Source: Gemmatimonadota bacterium (GTDB lineage: Bacteria > Gemmatimonadota > Gemmatimonadetes > Longimicrobiales > Gaopeijiaceae). Taken from it: 11,410 nt of DNA. The notes under the pieces are model-generated. The model ran no database searches. It saw only the letters and a program-made list of their open reading frames with translations, and had not been told where the DNA came from. The stretch covers positions 5,309 to 16,718 of the forward strand of contig PCCM01000056.1 of the NCBI GenBank assembly GCA_002731735.1, given 5' to 3'. Each line of letters begins with the position of its first letter. The first letter of the stretch is position 1. Shown here in pieces: positions 1-6,608 of the stretch. The position numbers and the translations under genes were made by a program.

Positions 1-384
1 CACCATCCGCTTTCACATCACAACAACCAGCCGGAGCTGGTCGAGCGCATGTCGAGAATCAACCGCTACCACACCGAGCTCTTCTCCCAGTACTTGGCGA
101 AGCTCCGGGACACGCCCGATGTAGACGGAACGCTGCTGGACAACATGACGATCCTCTACGGCTCGGGGATCTCCAACAGCACGAGGCACTCCGGCCAGAA
201 CCTTCCCCTCCTCGTGATGGGAGGTGGCGCTGGGACCCTCAATGGCGGTCGGCACCTCACGTACGCCGACGAGCCGGGCATGGCGAATTTACTCGTCACA
301 CTTATGGACAAGCTGGGTCTACCAGTGGATGCACACGGAGCGAGCACCGGAGCGCTGCAGCTCGATCCGCTCCCGGGGATCTGA
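1..384 (+). CDS. DUF1552-family protein, C-terminal 127 residues (5' end outside window)
   Basis: The frame is open from base 1 and ends at TGA 382-384, so only the C-terminus is present; the Met at 49 is internal. The fragment has the HHPLSHH motif (fragment residues 1-7), a KINAYH-like helix (SRINRYH), then LLDNMTILYGSGISNS, NLPLLVMGGGAG and GGRHLTY, followed by MANLLVTLMDKLGLPVD. This order of motifs is what I recognise as the end of DUF1552 proteins, which are usually exported and related to DUF1501/sulfatase-like folds. Family members often sit beside large cytochrome-linked DUF1592/DUF1588 proteins, which would lie to the left of this window. The biochemical function is unknown. The ankyrin gene follows by 81 bp on the same strand and may be co-transcribed. 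The family call is firm and the role is not. Confidence 0.85.
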   Translation, partial: HHPLSHHNNQPELVERMSRINRYHTELFSQYLAKLRDTPDVDGTLLDNMTILYGSGISNSTRHSGQNLPLLVMGGGAGTLNGGRHLTYADEPGMANLLVTLMDKLGLPVDAHGASTGALQLDPLPGI

Positions 385-418
385 TCTCTCATGCGCGGAC
401 GGAATCCAAGGTTGGGTA

Positions 419-454
419 GACGCCCCGGGGCGTCCAGTGGACGCCAATGGCGTC
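419..454. repeat. Four alternating GACGCC/GGCGTC half-sites (two adjacent inverted repeats)
   Basis: A perfect 16-bp palindrome, GACGCCCCGGGGCGTC, spans 419-434. A second inverted repeat, GACGCC-aat-GGCGTC, spans 440-454. The same 6-mer therefore occurs four times in alternating orientation, starting at 419, 429, 440 and 449. The cluster fills the gap between the DUF1552 stop and the ankyrin start, and its last base abuts the GAGG ribosome-binding site (455-458). It could be a DNA operator or two mRNA hairpins; the sequence does not decide which. Confidence 0.6.
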
Positions 455-458
455 GAGG
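455..458 (+). promoter_or_regulatory. Ribosome-binding site that decides the ankyrin gene start
   Basis: GAGG lies 7 nt before ATG 466. The upstream in-frame ATG at 391 has no comparable purine-rich site and would place an arginine-rich 25-residue tail before the hydrophobic signal segment. Confidence 0.5.
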
Positions 459-465
459 CGGGGCA

Positions 466-1800
466 ATGCTGATCCCGTTGGGCTTGGCGCTGCTTCTCGT
501 AGGAGCCGGTGTTGCGGACCCGCCACCCCTGATCGAGGCTGCCAAGGGTGGGGACTGGGAGGCCGTGGGAGTCTTGCTTGAGCAAGGTACGGACGTCACG
601 GTAACCGCAGCCGACGGAGCGACCGCCCTTCACTGGGCTAGTTATTGGGACGTCGTCGAGACCGCTCAGCTCCTGATTCGCGCAGGCGCCGACGTCAGCG
701 CGGCGAACGATCTCGGCGCAACGCCTCTATGGATTGCGAGCTTGAACGGAAGTACGTCCATGACCCGGACCCTGCTTGAGGCCGGAGCGGATCCCAACGC
801 CGCCCTGCTCTCCGGAGAGTCTCCGGTCATGACGGCGGCTCGCACGGGCAGCCCGCAGGTTGTGGAACGCCTACTCGCCGCCGGTGCCGACCCGAACGCC
901 AGCGCAACGCGCGGGCAGACCGCGCTCATGTGGGCGGCCTCCCAACTACATTCCGATGTGGTTGGCGTGTTGCTAGAACACGGAGCCGACGTGCAGGCGC
1001 GGTCGGAGACGTGGAGCCAGGTCATGGCCGTCTCTCCCCATAGCCACCCGGCAAATCAGCAGGACGTCCTCCACGGAGGTAACACGGCGCTGACTTTTGC
1101 GGCCCGGGTGGGTGATCTCTCGTCCGCAAGGATGCTCGTGAATGCGGGTGCCGACGTAAACGATGCCGATGCGCGTGGGGTCAGTGCCACGGTTCTGGCC
1201 GTCCACTCCGGATTTGGCGACCTAGCAGAGTTCCTACTCGACGAGGGCGCCGACCCGAATGCATCAGAGGCTGGGTTCTCGGCCCTCCACGTGGCGATCC
1301 TGCGTCGGGACGAGCACATCGCCAACAGGCTTCTCGCCCTTGGGGCAGACCCGAACGCCCGCCTCATGAACTGGACTCCCTCACGCCGCGCGTCGGCTGA
1401 TTGGAGCATCTCCCCTGCCCTGATCGGAGCAACACCGTTCTGGCTCGCGGCTCGGCTCAGCCAACCCGGGGTCATGCGCCTTCTCCTTGAGCGTGGGGCC
1501 GATCCCTTCTTCGTGCATGAGGTTCGCTATGTGACAGCAGCCGGATCGTACGGGGCTGCCGGCACGGAAGAGAAGACCACGACGCTCATGGCCGCAGTCG
1601 GCATGGGCGGATCGCGGAGGATACGTGCCTTCGTCAATCCTGATCCCGCCGAGCTAGAGGCTCTCACCTTAGAGGCTGTCCAGTTGGTAGTGGAACTCGG
1701 TGTCGACGTGAGTGCCACCGACCTGCAAGGTCGGACGGCAGGTGACACCCGGAGCTACCCCTCGGTCAGGGATTTCCTGGCTGCGGAATCCGCACGCTAG
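466..1800 (+). CDS. Exported ankyrin-repeat protein
   Basis: This 444-residue protein starts at ATG 466, chosen because it is preceded by GAGG and opens directly with a hydrophobic segment (MLIPLGLALLLVGAGVA, residues 1-17) that looks like a short signal peptide or anchor. About ten ankyrin repeats follow, from residue 20 to the C-terminus. They carry clear hallmark strings such as TALHWAS (53-59), ATPLWIAS, LLEAGADPNA, TALMWAAS and AGADVN. The repeats are interrupted by non-repeat insertions near residues 182-205 (containing H192, H194 and H203), 299-320, 350-370 and 383-400. Ankyrin arrays bind proteins and have no catalytic activity of their own. Position after a DUF1552 gene on the same strand suggests a periplasmic partner role, which is inference. 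An alternative start at 391 would give 469 residues. Confidence 0.88.
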   Translation: MLIPLGLALLLVGAGVADPPPLIEAAKGGDWEAVGVLLEQGTDVTVTAADGATALHWASYWDVVETAQLLIRAGADVSAANDLGATPLWIASLNGSTSMTRTLLEAGADPNAALLSGESPVMTAARTGSPQVVERLLAAGADPNASATRGQTALMWAASQLHSDVVGVLLEHGADVQARSETWSQVMAVSPHSHPANQQDVLHGGNTALTFAARVGDLSSARMLVNAGADVNDADARGVSATVLAVHSGFGDLAEFLLDEGADPNASEAGFSALHVAILRRDEHIANRLLALGADPNARLMNWTPSRRASADWSISPALIGATPFWLAARLSQPGVMRLLLERGADPFFVHEVRYVTAAGSYGAAGTEEKTTTLMAAVGMGGSRRIRAFVNPDPAELEALTLEAVQLVVELGVDVSATDLQGRTAGDTRSYPSVRDFLAAESAR

Positions 1801-1854
1801 AGAATCTTCGACAATATCGATTCCAACAGGGGCAAGAGCCCGGAGGAGCAAAAC

Positions 1855-2295
1855 ATGACAGCCAGAAAGCCGTTCGTGTTCGCCGGCGTGGCGTTCATCT
1901 TTGGAGTGGGCTTCATGCTGGGCACGATGCAGGGGGTACAGGACGCCCAAGCACAATCCGCCGCCCGCGTCTTTGAGTTGAGAACCTACACGACTCCCGA
2001 GGGAAAGCTGCCCAACCTCGAGGCTCGGTTCCGCGATCACACGATGAGCATATTCGAAAAGCACGGGATCACGAACGTCGCCTACTGGACGCCCCAGGAC
2101 GAACCGCTTTCGGCGAATACGCTGGTCTACATCATCGCCCACGACAGCCGCGAGGCAGCGACGGCGAGCTGGGCGGCATTCCAAGCCGATCCGGAATGGC
2201 AGCGGGTGAGCCGCGAGTCCCAAGTAGACGGCCGAATCCTGAACGGTGTCGAATCAGTGTTCCTCGACCCGACTGACTTTTCCCCTATGCAGTAA
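1855..2295 (+). CDS. Exported NIPSNAP-domain protein
   Basis: This protein has 146 residues. ATG 1855 is supported by GGAGGAG at 1842-1848, with a 6-nt spacer. Residues 1-33 look like a Sec signal: K5 and nearby basic residues, a hydrophobic stretch at 7-25, and an AQA motif at 31-33 that could be a cleavage site. The rest is a single NIPSNAP ferredoxin-like domain with FELRTYTTPEGKL, LEARFRDHTMSIFEKHGI, YWTPQD, LVYIIAHDS, AASWAAFQADPEW and a closing VESVFLDPTDFSP. NIPSNAP domains are related to dimeric alpha/beta barrel domains, and their bacterial roles are largely unknown. The gene follows the ankyrin gene after 54 bp on the same strand, so it may belong to the same transcript. It converges on the SMP-30 gene with only 37 bp between the stops. 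Confidence 0.88.
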   Translation: MTARKPFVFAGVAFIFGVGFMLGTMQGVQDAQAQSAARVFELRTYTTPEGKLPNLEARFRDHTMSIFEKHGITNVAYWTPQDEPLSANTLVYIIAHDSREAATASWAAFQADPEWQRVSRESQVDGRILNGVESVFLDPTDFSPMQ

Positions 2296-2329
2296 CAATT
2301 CGGCGACAAACACGGCCGGTGTCGGCGCC

Positions 2330-2350
2330 GGGCTAGAAGCCCACACCTTT
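2330..2350 (+). terminator. Possible weak terminator between convergent genes
   Basis: GGGCT-aga-AGCCC at 2330-2342 forms a 5-bp stem, followed after five bases by TTTT. It is placed to end the NIPSNAP transcript but overlaps the last codons of the opposing SMP-30 gene. The stem is short and the T tract is not adjacent, so this is only a candidate. Confidence 0.25.
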
Positions 2351-3349
2351 TACGTTCAGCCGGATGCGCACCAGGCGCGTGTTGGCCGTAACGAACAGCG
2401 TGGAGCCGTCTTCTCCGAACGTGGCGTTGGACGTTCTCGGGGGCGCCAGGAGCGTTCCCAGGTGCTCCCCATCCGCGTTGATGATCAACACGCCGCCGCG
2501 GGGGCCCGTCACGTAGACGTTCCCCTCTTGGTCGACGGCCATGCCGTCGCCCCATGACTCGAAGAAGACACGACCGTTGCTGATGCCGCCGTCCGATTCG
2601 ACATCGTACGCCATGACGACCGGCTGATTGGCCCCGTCCGAGTTGGCCACGTAGAGGATCGACTGGTCGGGCGAGAAGGCGATGCCATTCGGTCGAGAAA
2701 GCTCATCGGTCAGCAGGGTCAGGGAGCCTGATGCGGCCAACCTGTATACACCCTGGAAGTCGAGCTCTTTCTCCTCGTTGCCCCCCTGCAGTCCATACGG
2801 CGGGTCTGTGAAGTACAGGTCGCCATTGGCTCGCGGCGCCACGTCGTTGGGGGAATTGAAGCGTTTTCCTTCGTACTCCCCAACAAGCGTCTCGAACCTG
2901 GACGCGGGCGCATCCCATGGCGCCTCCATCCGGGCCAGACGTCGATCACCATGCTGCGCCAACACGAGCTTCCCCTCTGCATCCAAGGCCAGTCCGTTGG
3001 ATCCACTCTCCCCTTCCCTAGGGATCGCCCCCGTGAATCCGGCCGGCTGCAGCCAGAGCGACGCTTCCTCGCCCTCGCTCCACCGGTACACCGCATTATT
3101 GGGGATATCCGAGTAGAGGATCGACTGAAGCTCCGGAACCCACACGGGTCCTTCGACCCATTCGTGGCCCTCGGAGAGAACCTCGATCACGGCGTCCGGC
3201 GGAACGATGGCGTCCAACCTCGGATCGAGACGCTCGATGCTCCCGGTGGTGGGGTAAGAGACCGGCGTGAGTTCCTCAACCGCCGGCTCGTCAACCATAC
3301 AAGACACCATGGTTGTTACGCCGACGAGTGTCGCTAGGGACTTATGCAT
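2333..3349 (-). CDS. SMP-30/gluconolactonase-like lipoprotein
   Basis: This protein has 338 residues. The start is taken at ATG 3349 because AGGAGG (3364-3359) stands 9 nt upstream; an in-frame TTG six codons earlier would overlap that site. The N-terminus (LVGVTTMVSC, Cys17) resembles a lipoprotein signal with an imperfect lipobox, so the protein is probably anchored in the envelope. The body is a six-bladed SMP-30/Gluconolactonase/LRE-like propeller. Residues expected to bind the divalent metal or substrate are visible: E66 in EGPVW, N168 in SPNDV, N221 in RPNGIAFSPD and D268 in GDGMAVD. Relatives hydrolyse sugar lactones, so lactone hydrolysis is a reasonable guess, but the substrate cannot be read from sequence. 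The gene is monocistronic here, convergent with the NIPSNAP gene and divergent from the acyl-CoA ligase operon. Confidence 0.9.
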   Translation of the reverse strand: MHKSLATLVGVTTMVSCMVDEPAVEELTPVSYPTTGSIERLDPRLDAIVPPDAVIEVLSEGHEWVEGPVWVPELQSILYSDIPNNAVYRWSEGEEASLWLQPAGFTGAIPREGESGSNGLALDAEGKLVLAQHGDRRLARMEAPWDAPASRFETLVGEYEGKRFNSPNDVAPRANGDLYFTDPPYGLQGGNEEKELDFQGVYRLAASGSLTLLTDELSRPNGIAFSPDQSILYVANSDGANQPVVMAYDVESDGGISNGRVFFESWGDGMAVDQEGNVYVTGPRGGVLIINADGEHLGTLLAPPRTSNATFGEDGSTLFVTANTRLVRIRLNVKGVGF

Positions 3350-3358
3350 CTTCCGGAT

Positions 3359-3364
3359 CCTCCT
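3359..3364 (-). promoter_or_regulatory. Ribosome-binding site of the SMP-30 gene
   Basis: The - strand reads AGGAGG here, 9 nt before ATG 3349. It lies inside the possible TTG-initiated extension, which argues against that longer start. Confidence 0.65.
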
Positions 3365-3427
3365 CAAGAAGTACTGCGGAACGATTTCGCAACGAAGTAC
3401 ACAACCCGGGCGAGGCCAGATCCAACC

Positions 3428-3453
3428 AAAACCCTTCGAAGGGCCTTCGGAGG
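3428..3453 (-). terminator. Terminator-like hairpin or attenuator upstream of the SMP-30 gene
   Basis: Bases 3433-3441 pair with 3445-3453 (9 bp with one G-T wobble) around a 3-nt loop. Read on the - strand the stem is followed by G and then TTTT (3431-3428). It lies about 80 nt before the SMP-30 ATG on the same strand, with no gene just upstream for it to terminate. It could end a small RNA or act as an attenuator in the SMP-30 leader. Confidence 0.45.
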
Positions 3454-3540
3454 TGCAAGGATACTCGGCGCGGACGCTACGCGACCCTCCATGACTCGGC
3501 TCCTTGGTTAGAGAGGACTCGAACGCAAGGTACGCCCAAG

Positions 3541-3581
3541 CCGCCGATAGCGCACAAACACCCGGAGGTGCTATCTGGCGG
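3541..3581. other. Long imperfect stem-loop in the divergent spacer
   Basis: CCGCC (3541-3545), GATA (3546-3549) and GCAC (3552-3555) pair with GTGC (3568-3571), TATC (3572-3575) and GGCGG (3577-3581). This gives 13 pairs with a 2-nt bulge on one side, a 1-nt bulge on the other and a 12-nt loop. The interrupted stem is typical of structured RNA, but no family was recognised. Confidence 0.4.
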
Positions 3582-3840
3582 AGAGCCCGCTAGCCCGGGT
3601 ATTCTGTTCAGTCGTGAAGCATCCGATGCCCAGGTCGGGAACGGCCAAAAACGTCCGGCGTGAAGAGTAAAGAGGAGTACGAGCGACCGCGCCCCGCGCA
3701 GAAGCCTCAGGAGGATGGAGAGCGGGACGCATGAACCTGAGGGTAAGATAGCCAACCGGACGAACAGGGTTTTCCTAGAGCCCTTGGGAGCGTAGAGTTC
3801 GCTCCACATCGACTTTTCTCGGCCACACCCAGGAGCGATC

Positions 3841-5448
3841 ATGCAGGGTCTCATGATGGACCGTCAGTTGCTCATCTCGTCTCTGATCGAGCACGGAGCC
3901 AAAGTGTATCACGATCGTGAGATCGTTTCGCGGACCGTAGAGGGCCCGATACATCGTTACACCTTTGCGGATCTGCATGGGCGTAGTAAGCAGGTGGCCG
4001 GCGCCCTCACCGCACTCGGGATCAAGGCGGCGGATCGGATCGCGACGCTGGCGTGGAACGGATACAGGCACGTCGAGCTCTACTTCGGTGTGTCTGGCAT
4101 GGAGGCGGTGTGTCACACGCTCAACCCGAGGCTCCACCCCTCACAGTTGATCTACATCCTCAATCACGCTGAGGATCGGCTTCTGTTTACCGATCTGACC
4201 TTTCTTCCCCTAGTCGAGGCGATAGCCGGGCAGTTGAAGACGGTCGAGGGCATAGTGGTCATGACGGACGCCGATCACATGCCGGAGTCGAAGTTGTCGA
4301 ACCTGTTGTGTTATGAAGATCTCCTGAGTGAACAGGACGACGATTTCGTGTGGCCGGACTTCGACGAAAACACGGCCGCCTCACTGTGTTACACGTCGGG
4401 AACGACGGGAAATCCCAAAGGGGTGCTGTTCAGTCACAGGTCGAGTGTTCTCCATGCGTTCTGCGTATCACTCCCAGCGGTTCTCGCCCTTTCGGAATCG
4501 GAGACGTTTTTACCTGTGGTGCCCATGTTTCACGTCAATGCGTGGGGAACTCCTTATGCGATTCCGATGACCGGCACCAAACTCGTAATGCCGGGTCCGG
4601 CGTTGGACGGCGCCAGCCTCACCGAACTCATGAATGCAGAGGGCGTTACCAGTACGGCGGGGGTACCTACAGTCTGGTCTGGACTACTGAACTATTGGCG
4701 CGAACATGATACCAGCGTTCCCACCCTCAAGATCACGATCATCGGTGGGTCCGCGGTGCCGCGCTCGATGGTGGAGGCTTTCGACAAGGAATTTGGTATT
4801 GAGGTCCGACAGGGCTGGGGCATGACGGAAATGAGCCCCATCGGGTCGATCAACATACTCAAGCCGGAGCAGCGCGTGGCCCCAGACACGGAGCGCTACG
4901 ACATCCAGGTTCGGCAGGGGCGAGCCGTCTACGGCGTTGAGATGAAAATCGTGGACGCCGAGGGTAAAACGCTGCCCTGTGACGGAAAAGCCTTTGGTGA
5001 ACTCAAGGTGCGTGGACCGTGGGTGAGCAGAGCCTACTATTGCGGAGAGGAAGATGAGGTGCTCGACAGTGAGGGGTGGTTCCCGACGGGGGACGTCGCG
5101 ACGATCGACGCCGATGGGTACATGCACATCACGGATCGAATCAAGGATCTGATCAAGTCGGGAGGAGAGTGGATCAGCTCGATCGAGCTCGAAAACCTGG
5201 CGATGAGTCATCCCGACGTAATGCAGGCGGCTGTCATCGGAATTCCCGATGAAAAATGGGCCGAACGGCCGCTCCTCATCGTGAAGCTGAAGGCCGAAGC
5301 CGCCCCCTCTAAGGAGGACTTGCTCGGGTTCTTCAAGGGTAAGGTTGCAGACTGGTCGATACCGGATGACGTGGTGATGGTCGAGGAGCTTCCCATCGGT
5401 GGCACTGGCAAGGTGCAAAAGACGGAACTCCGAAAGATGTATGCCTGA
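3841..5448 (+). CDS. Acyl-CoA ligase of the ANL superfamily (medium/long-chain or DmdB-like)
   Basis: This 535-residue protein has the normal family length. ATG 3841 is preceded by AGGAG (3831-3835) with a 5-nt gap. The adenylating core is complete: YTSGTTGNPKG (184-194), FHVNAWG (230-236), IIGGSAVP (300-307), GWGMTE (325-330), GWFPTGD (412-418) with D418, D432-R433, the hinge and KSGGEWIS (439-446), and C-terminal catalytic Lys524 in GTGK. It should activate a carboxylic acid with ATP and join it to CoA in the cytoplasm. The FHVNAWG motif fits the AlkK-like medium-chain and methylthiopropionyl-CoA ligase (DmdB-like) branches, so the substrate is uncertain. It is the first gene of a tight six-gene block whose other members include a lipase-like lipoprotein and a lysophospholipid acyltransferase, which favours a fatty acid. 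Confidence 0.95.
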   Translation: MQGLMMDRQLLISSLIEHGAKVYHDREIVSRTVEGPIHRYTFADLHGRSKQVAGALTALGIKAADRIATLAWNGYRHVELYFGVSGMEAVCHTLNPRLHPSQLIYILNHAEDRLLFTDLTFLPLVEAIAGQLKTVEGIVVMTDADHMPESKLSNLLCYEDLLSEQDDDFVWPDFDENTAASLCYTSGTTGNPKGVLFSHRSSVLHAFCVSLPAVLALSESETFLPVVPMFHVNAWGTPYAIPMTGTKLVMPGPALDGASLTELMNAEGVTSTAGVPTVWSGLLNYWREHDTSVPTLKITIIGGSAVPRSMVEAFDKEFGIEVRQGWGMTEMSPIGSINILKPEQRVAPDTERYDIQVRQGRAVYGVEMKIVDAEGKTLPCDGKAFGELKVRGPWVSRAYYCGEEDEVLDSEGWFPTGDVATIDADGYMHITDRIKDLIKSGGEWISSIELENLAMSHPDVMQAAVIGIPDEKWAERPLLIVKLKAEAAPSKEDLLGFFKGKVADWSIPDDVVMVEELPIGGTGKVQKTELRKMYA

Positions 5449-5899
5449 TTCGAACGTGCCCCCCCCTCCGGCGCCGGAAGCACGGCAGAACACCATCGAC
5501 GCCTTCTGCGAATCGTTCGCCGGGGACGACTTGGAGATGGGAGAGTTCGAGACGCGACTCGAGATGGCCCACCGGGCGCAGAGCGCGGAGCAGCTGCGCC
5601 TGATTCTGGCGGACCTACCGCCCGCGCCTGTCCCCGTGGGGAACGAGGTTACGGATCCACGCTTGGCTCCAAACGAGGTGGCCGCTTCAAGAGCTAACTC
5701 GCCTTCGATTTCACCCTCTGCCGACCTCGTTCCGCGCCCGACTCTTCCCGAGGACCGGATCCCGGATCATTCCGTGATCGTCGGCATCATGGGCGGAGCA
5801 GGGGTCACGGTCCGCCACCTTGGAGAGGCCTCGCGCGACGCCAGACTTCGCTTGAGATCGGAGCGGAAGGCTCGGAAGCTGCTGGAGAGGGGAAAATAG
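5441..5899 (+). CDS. DUF1707 protein with truncated LiaF-like tail
   Basis: This protein has 152 residues. ATG 5441 lies inside the end of the ligase gene (8-nt overlap), which suggests translational coupling; no good ribosome-binding site is seen. Residues about 16-60 match the DUF1707 (SHOCT-like) domain: a short helix, GDDLEMGEFETRLEMAHRAQ, then AEQLRLILADLP. A proline/serine-rich linker follows (61-108). Residues 110-120 (HSVIVGIMGGA) resemble the opening of the cell-wall-active antibiotic response (LiaF C-terminal) domain usually fused to DUF1707. The protein then turns into a basic tail (RLRLRSERKARKLLERGK) and stops, so most of that domain is missing. There is no transmembrane segment, so it is probably cytoplasmic. 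Its function is unknown, and regulatory or membrane-stress roles are only suggested by relatives. Confidence 0.75.
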   Translation: MPDSNVPPPPAPEARQNTIDAFCESFAGDDLEMGEFETRLEMAHRAQSAEQLRLILADLPPAPVPVGNEVTDPRLAPNEVAASRANSPSISPSADLVPRPTLPEDRIPDHSVIVGIMGGAGVTVRHLGEASRDARLRLRSERKARKLLERGK

Positions 5900-5927
5900 A
5901 CTGCACAATCGATATCGGTTAGACAAT

Positions 5928-6563
5928 GTGCCTCTCCCACTCCGGATTCCTTACCTCATTTACGGGTATGGCTTGGGTTTCCTATGGTTCGCTTACCTGC
6001 TGGTACTGCGTCTGACCGTATCCGTTCGGGTAACGGGCGACCAGCAACTCTCGGCCGACTCGAACTACATCTTTTGCCAGTGGCACGAGTCCGGCCCCTT
6101 GTCCCTGCAATGGTGGGCACCGCGTCTTCCGGCCTATCTACGGCAGCGACCGCAGGTCTGGATGCAACATCCGGCCTGGTACACGAAGCCGGTTGCGGTT
6201 CTTCTGAGTCTGATCGGCGTGCAACGACTCGTCCTCGGATCTACTGGCCATAACGGACGGCGCGCGGCTGACGAGCTCGTGACGTACCTCAAGGGCGGGT
6301 ACTCCACTCTTGTCGTTCCGGACGGGCCCAGTGGACCGGCACGAACACTCAGGAAGGGGGTTCTTCACATGGCCCTTCAAAGCAGAGTGCCCATCATACC
6401 TCTGCGGGTTGTGGCGACGAGATCTTTTCGAACCAGATCCTGGGATCGCAAGATGCAGCCCGTGCCCTTTTCGACCATAGACGTGGTCATCGGATCCCCG
6501 ATTGTGGTGACAACGAGCACGTTCGAGGCGACGTTTGAAGCACTCACCCAAGCGTTGGGGTAG
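5928..6563 (+). CDS. DUF374-like lysophospholipid acyltransferase family protein
   Basis: This 211-residue protein starts at GTG 5928, 28 bp after the DUF1707 stop. The overlapping ATG at 5926 is in another frame, and no clear ribosome-binding site is visible. Residues 8-28 are a hydrophobic segment, probably a membrane anchor facing the cytoplasm. The LPLAT pattern follows: WH at 52-53, a GVQRLVLGSTG strand (97-107) in place of the usual RGSS region, VVPDGPSGPARTLRKGVLHMAL (129-150), PIIPL (155-159) and SWDR (171-174) before a basic PVPF. This is the DUF374 layout. In the classical HxxxxD acyltransferase motif the aspartate would be at 58, where there is a leucine, so H53 stands alone. A role in acylating a lysolipid or lipid A-like acceptor is inferred from the family; the acceptor is unknown. 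Neighbouring acyl-CoA ligase could supply the donor. Confidence 0.85.
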   Translation: MPLPLRIPYLIYGYGLGFLWFAYLLVLRLTVSVRVTGDQQLSADSNYIFCQWHESGPLSLQWWAPRLPAYLRQRPQVWMQHPAWYTKPVAVLLSLIGVQRLVLGSTGHNGRRAADELVTYLKGGYSTLVVPDGPSGPARTLRKGVLHMALQSRVPIIPLRVVATRSFRTRSWDRKMQPVPFSTIDVVIGSPIVVTTSTFEATFEALTQALG

Positions 6564-6608
6564 ACGATAGGACCTACTCCACGTCGGGGTAGACGTTGGG
6601 ACCTACTC
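6557..6608 (+). repeat. 29-bp-period tandem repeat between acyltransferase and lipase genes
   Basis: Two 23-bp copies, 6557-6579 and 6586-6608, differ at two positions and are offset by exactly 29 bp. Each reads GGGGTAG, then ten bases, then CTACTC. GGGGTAG can pair with CTACTCC in copy 1 (7 pairs, one G-T) and with all but the last base in copy 2, so both can form stem-loops. Copy 1 contains the acyltransferase stop codon and copy 2 ends directly before the lipase ATG. Confidence 0.7.

Larger units (their letters stand above)
3350..3840. other. Divergent intergenic region with structured elements, no supported gene
   Basis: About 490 bp separate the divergent SMP-30 and acyl-CoA ligase starts, so promoters for both should lie here; I cannot point to a convincing -35/-10 pair for either. 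Visible structures are a terminator-like hairpin read on the - strand (3428-3453), a long imperfect stem-loop (3541-3581), a 6-bp perfect hairpin GGAGCG/CGCTCC (3787-3805) in the probable 5' leader of the + strand operon, and a GAAGTAC direct repeat (3368-3374 and 3394-3400). Open frames through this region look unconstrained. No tRNA or familiar structured RNA was recognised. Confidence 0.6.

Noticed and set aside
391..465. N-terminal extension of the ankyrin protein from ATG 391
   Set aside because: Arginine/glycine-rich, encoded across the GACGCC repeat cluster, without a ribosome-binding site; ATG 466 has both a site and a signal segment.
812..826. 7-bp inverted repeat CCGGAGA/TCTCCGG in the ankyrin gene
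   Set aside because: Inside coding sequence of high GC with a 1-nt centre; likely chance.
3500..3535. tRNA-like T-arm string on the - strand (GTTCGAGTCC followed by TCTCTAACCA)
   Set aside because: The expected T stem does not pair and no anticodon or D arm can be placed upstream, so it is not a tRNA.
3715..3795. 26-codon ORF (MESGTHEPEG...) directly after AGGAGG, upstream of the ligase
   Set aside because: The AGGAGG touches the ATG with no spacer, and there is no family match; too weak to call a leader peptide.
3477..3854. 125-codon open frame on the - strand across the divergent spacer
   Set aside because: It overlaps the ligase start, has no ribosome-binding site or recognisable domain, and its composition looks unconstrained.
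5903..5931. GCACA/TGTGC inverted repeat around the acyltransferase GTG start
   Set aside because: Only 5 bp with a 19-nt loop, too weak to propose start-codon occlusion.
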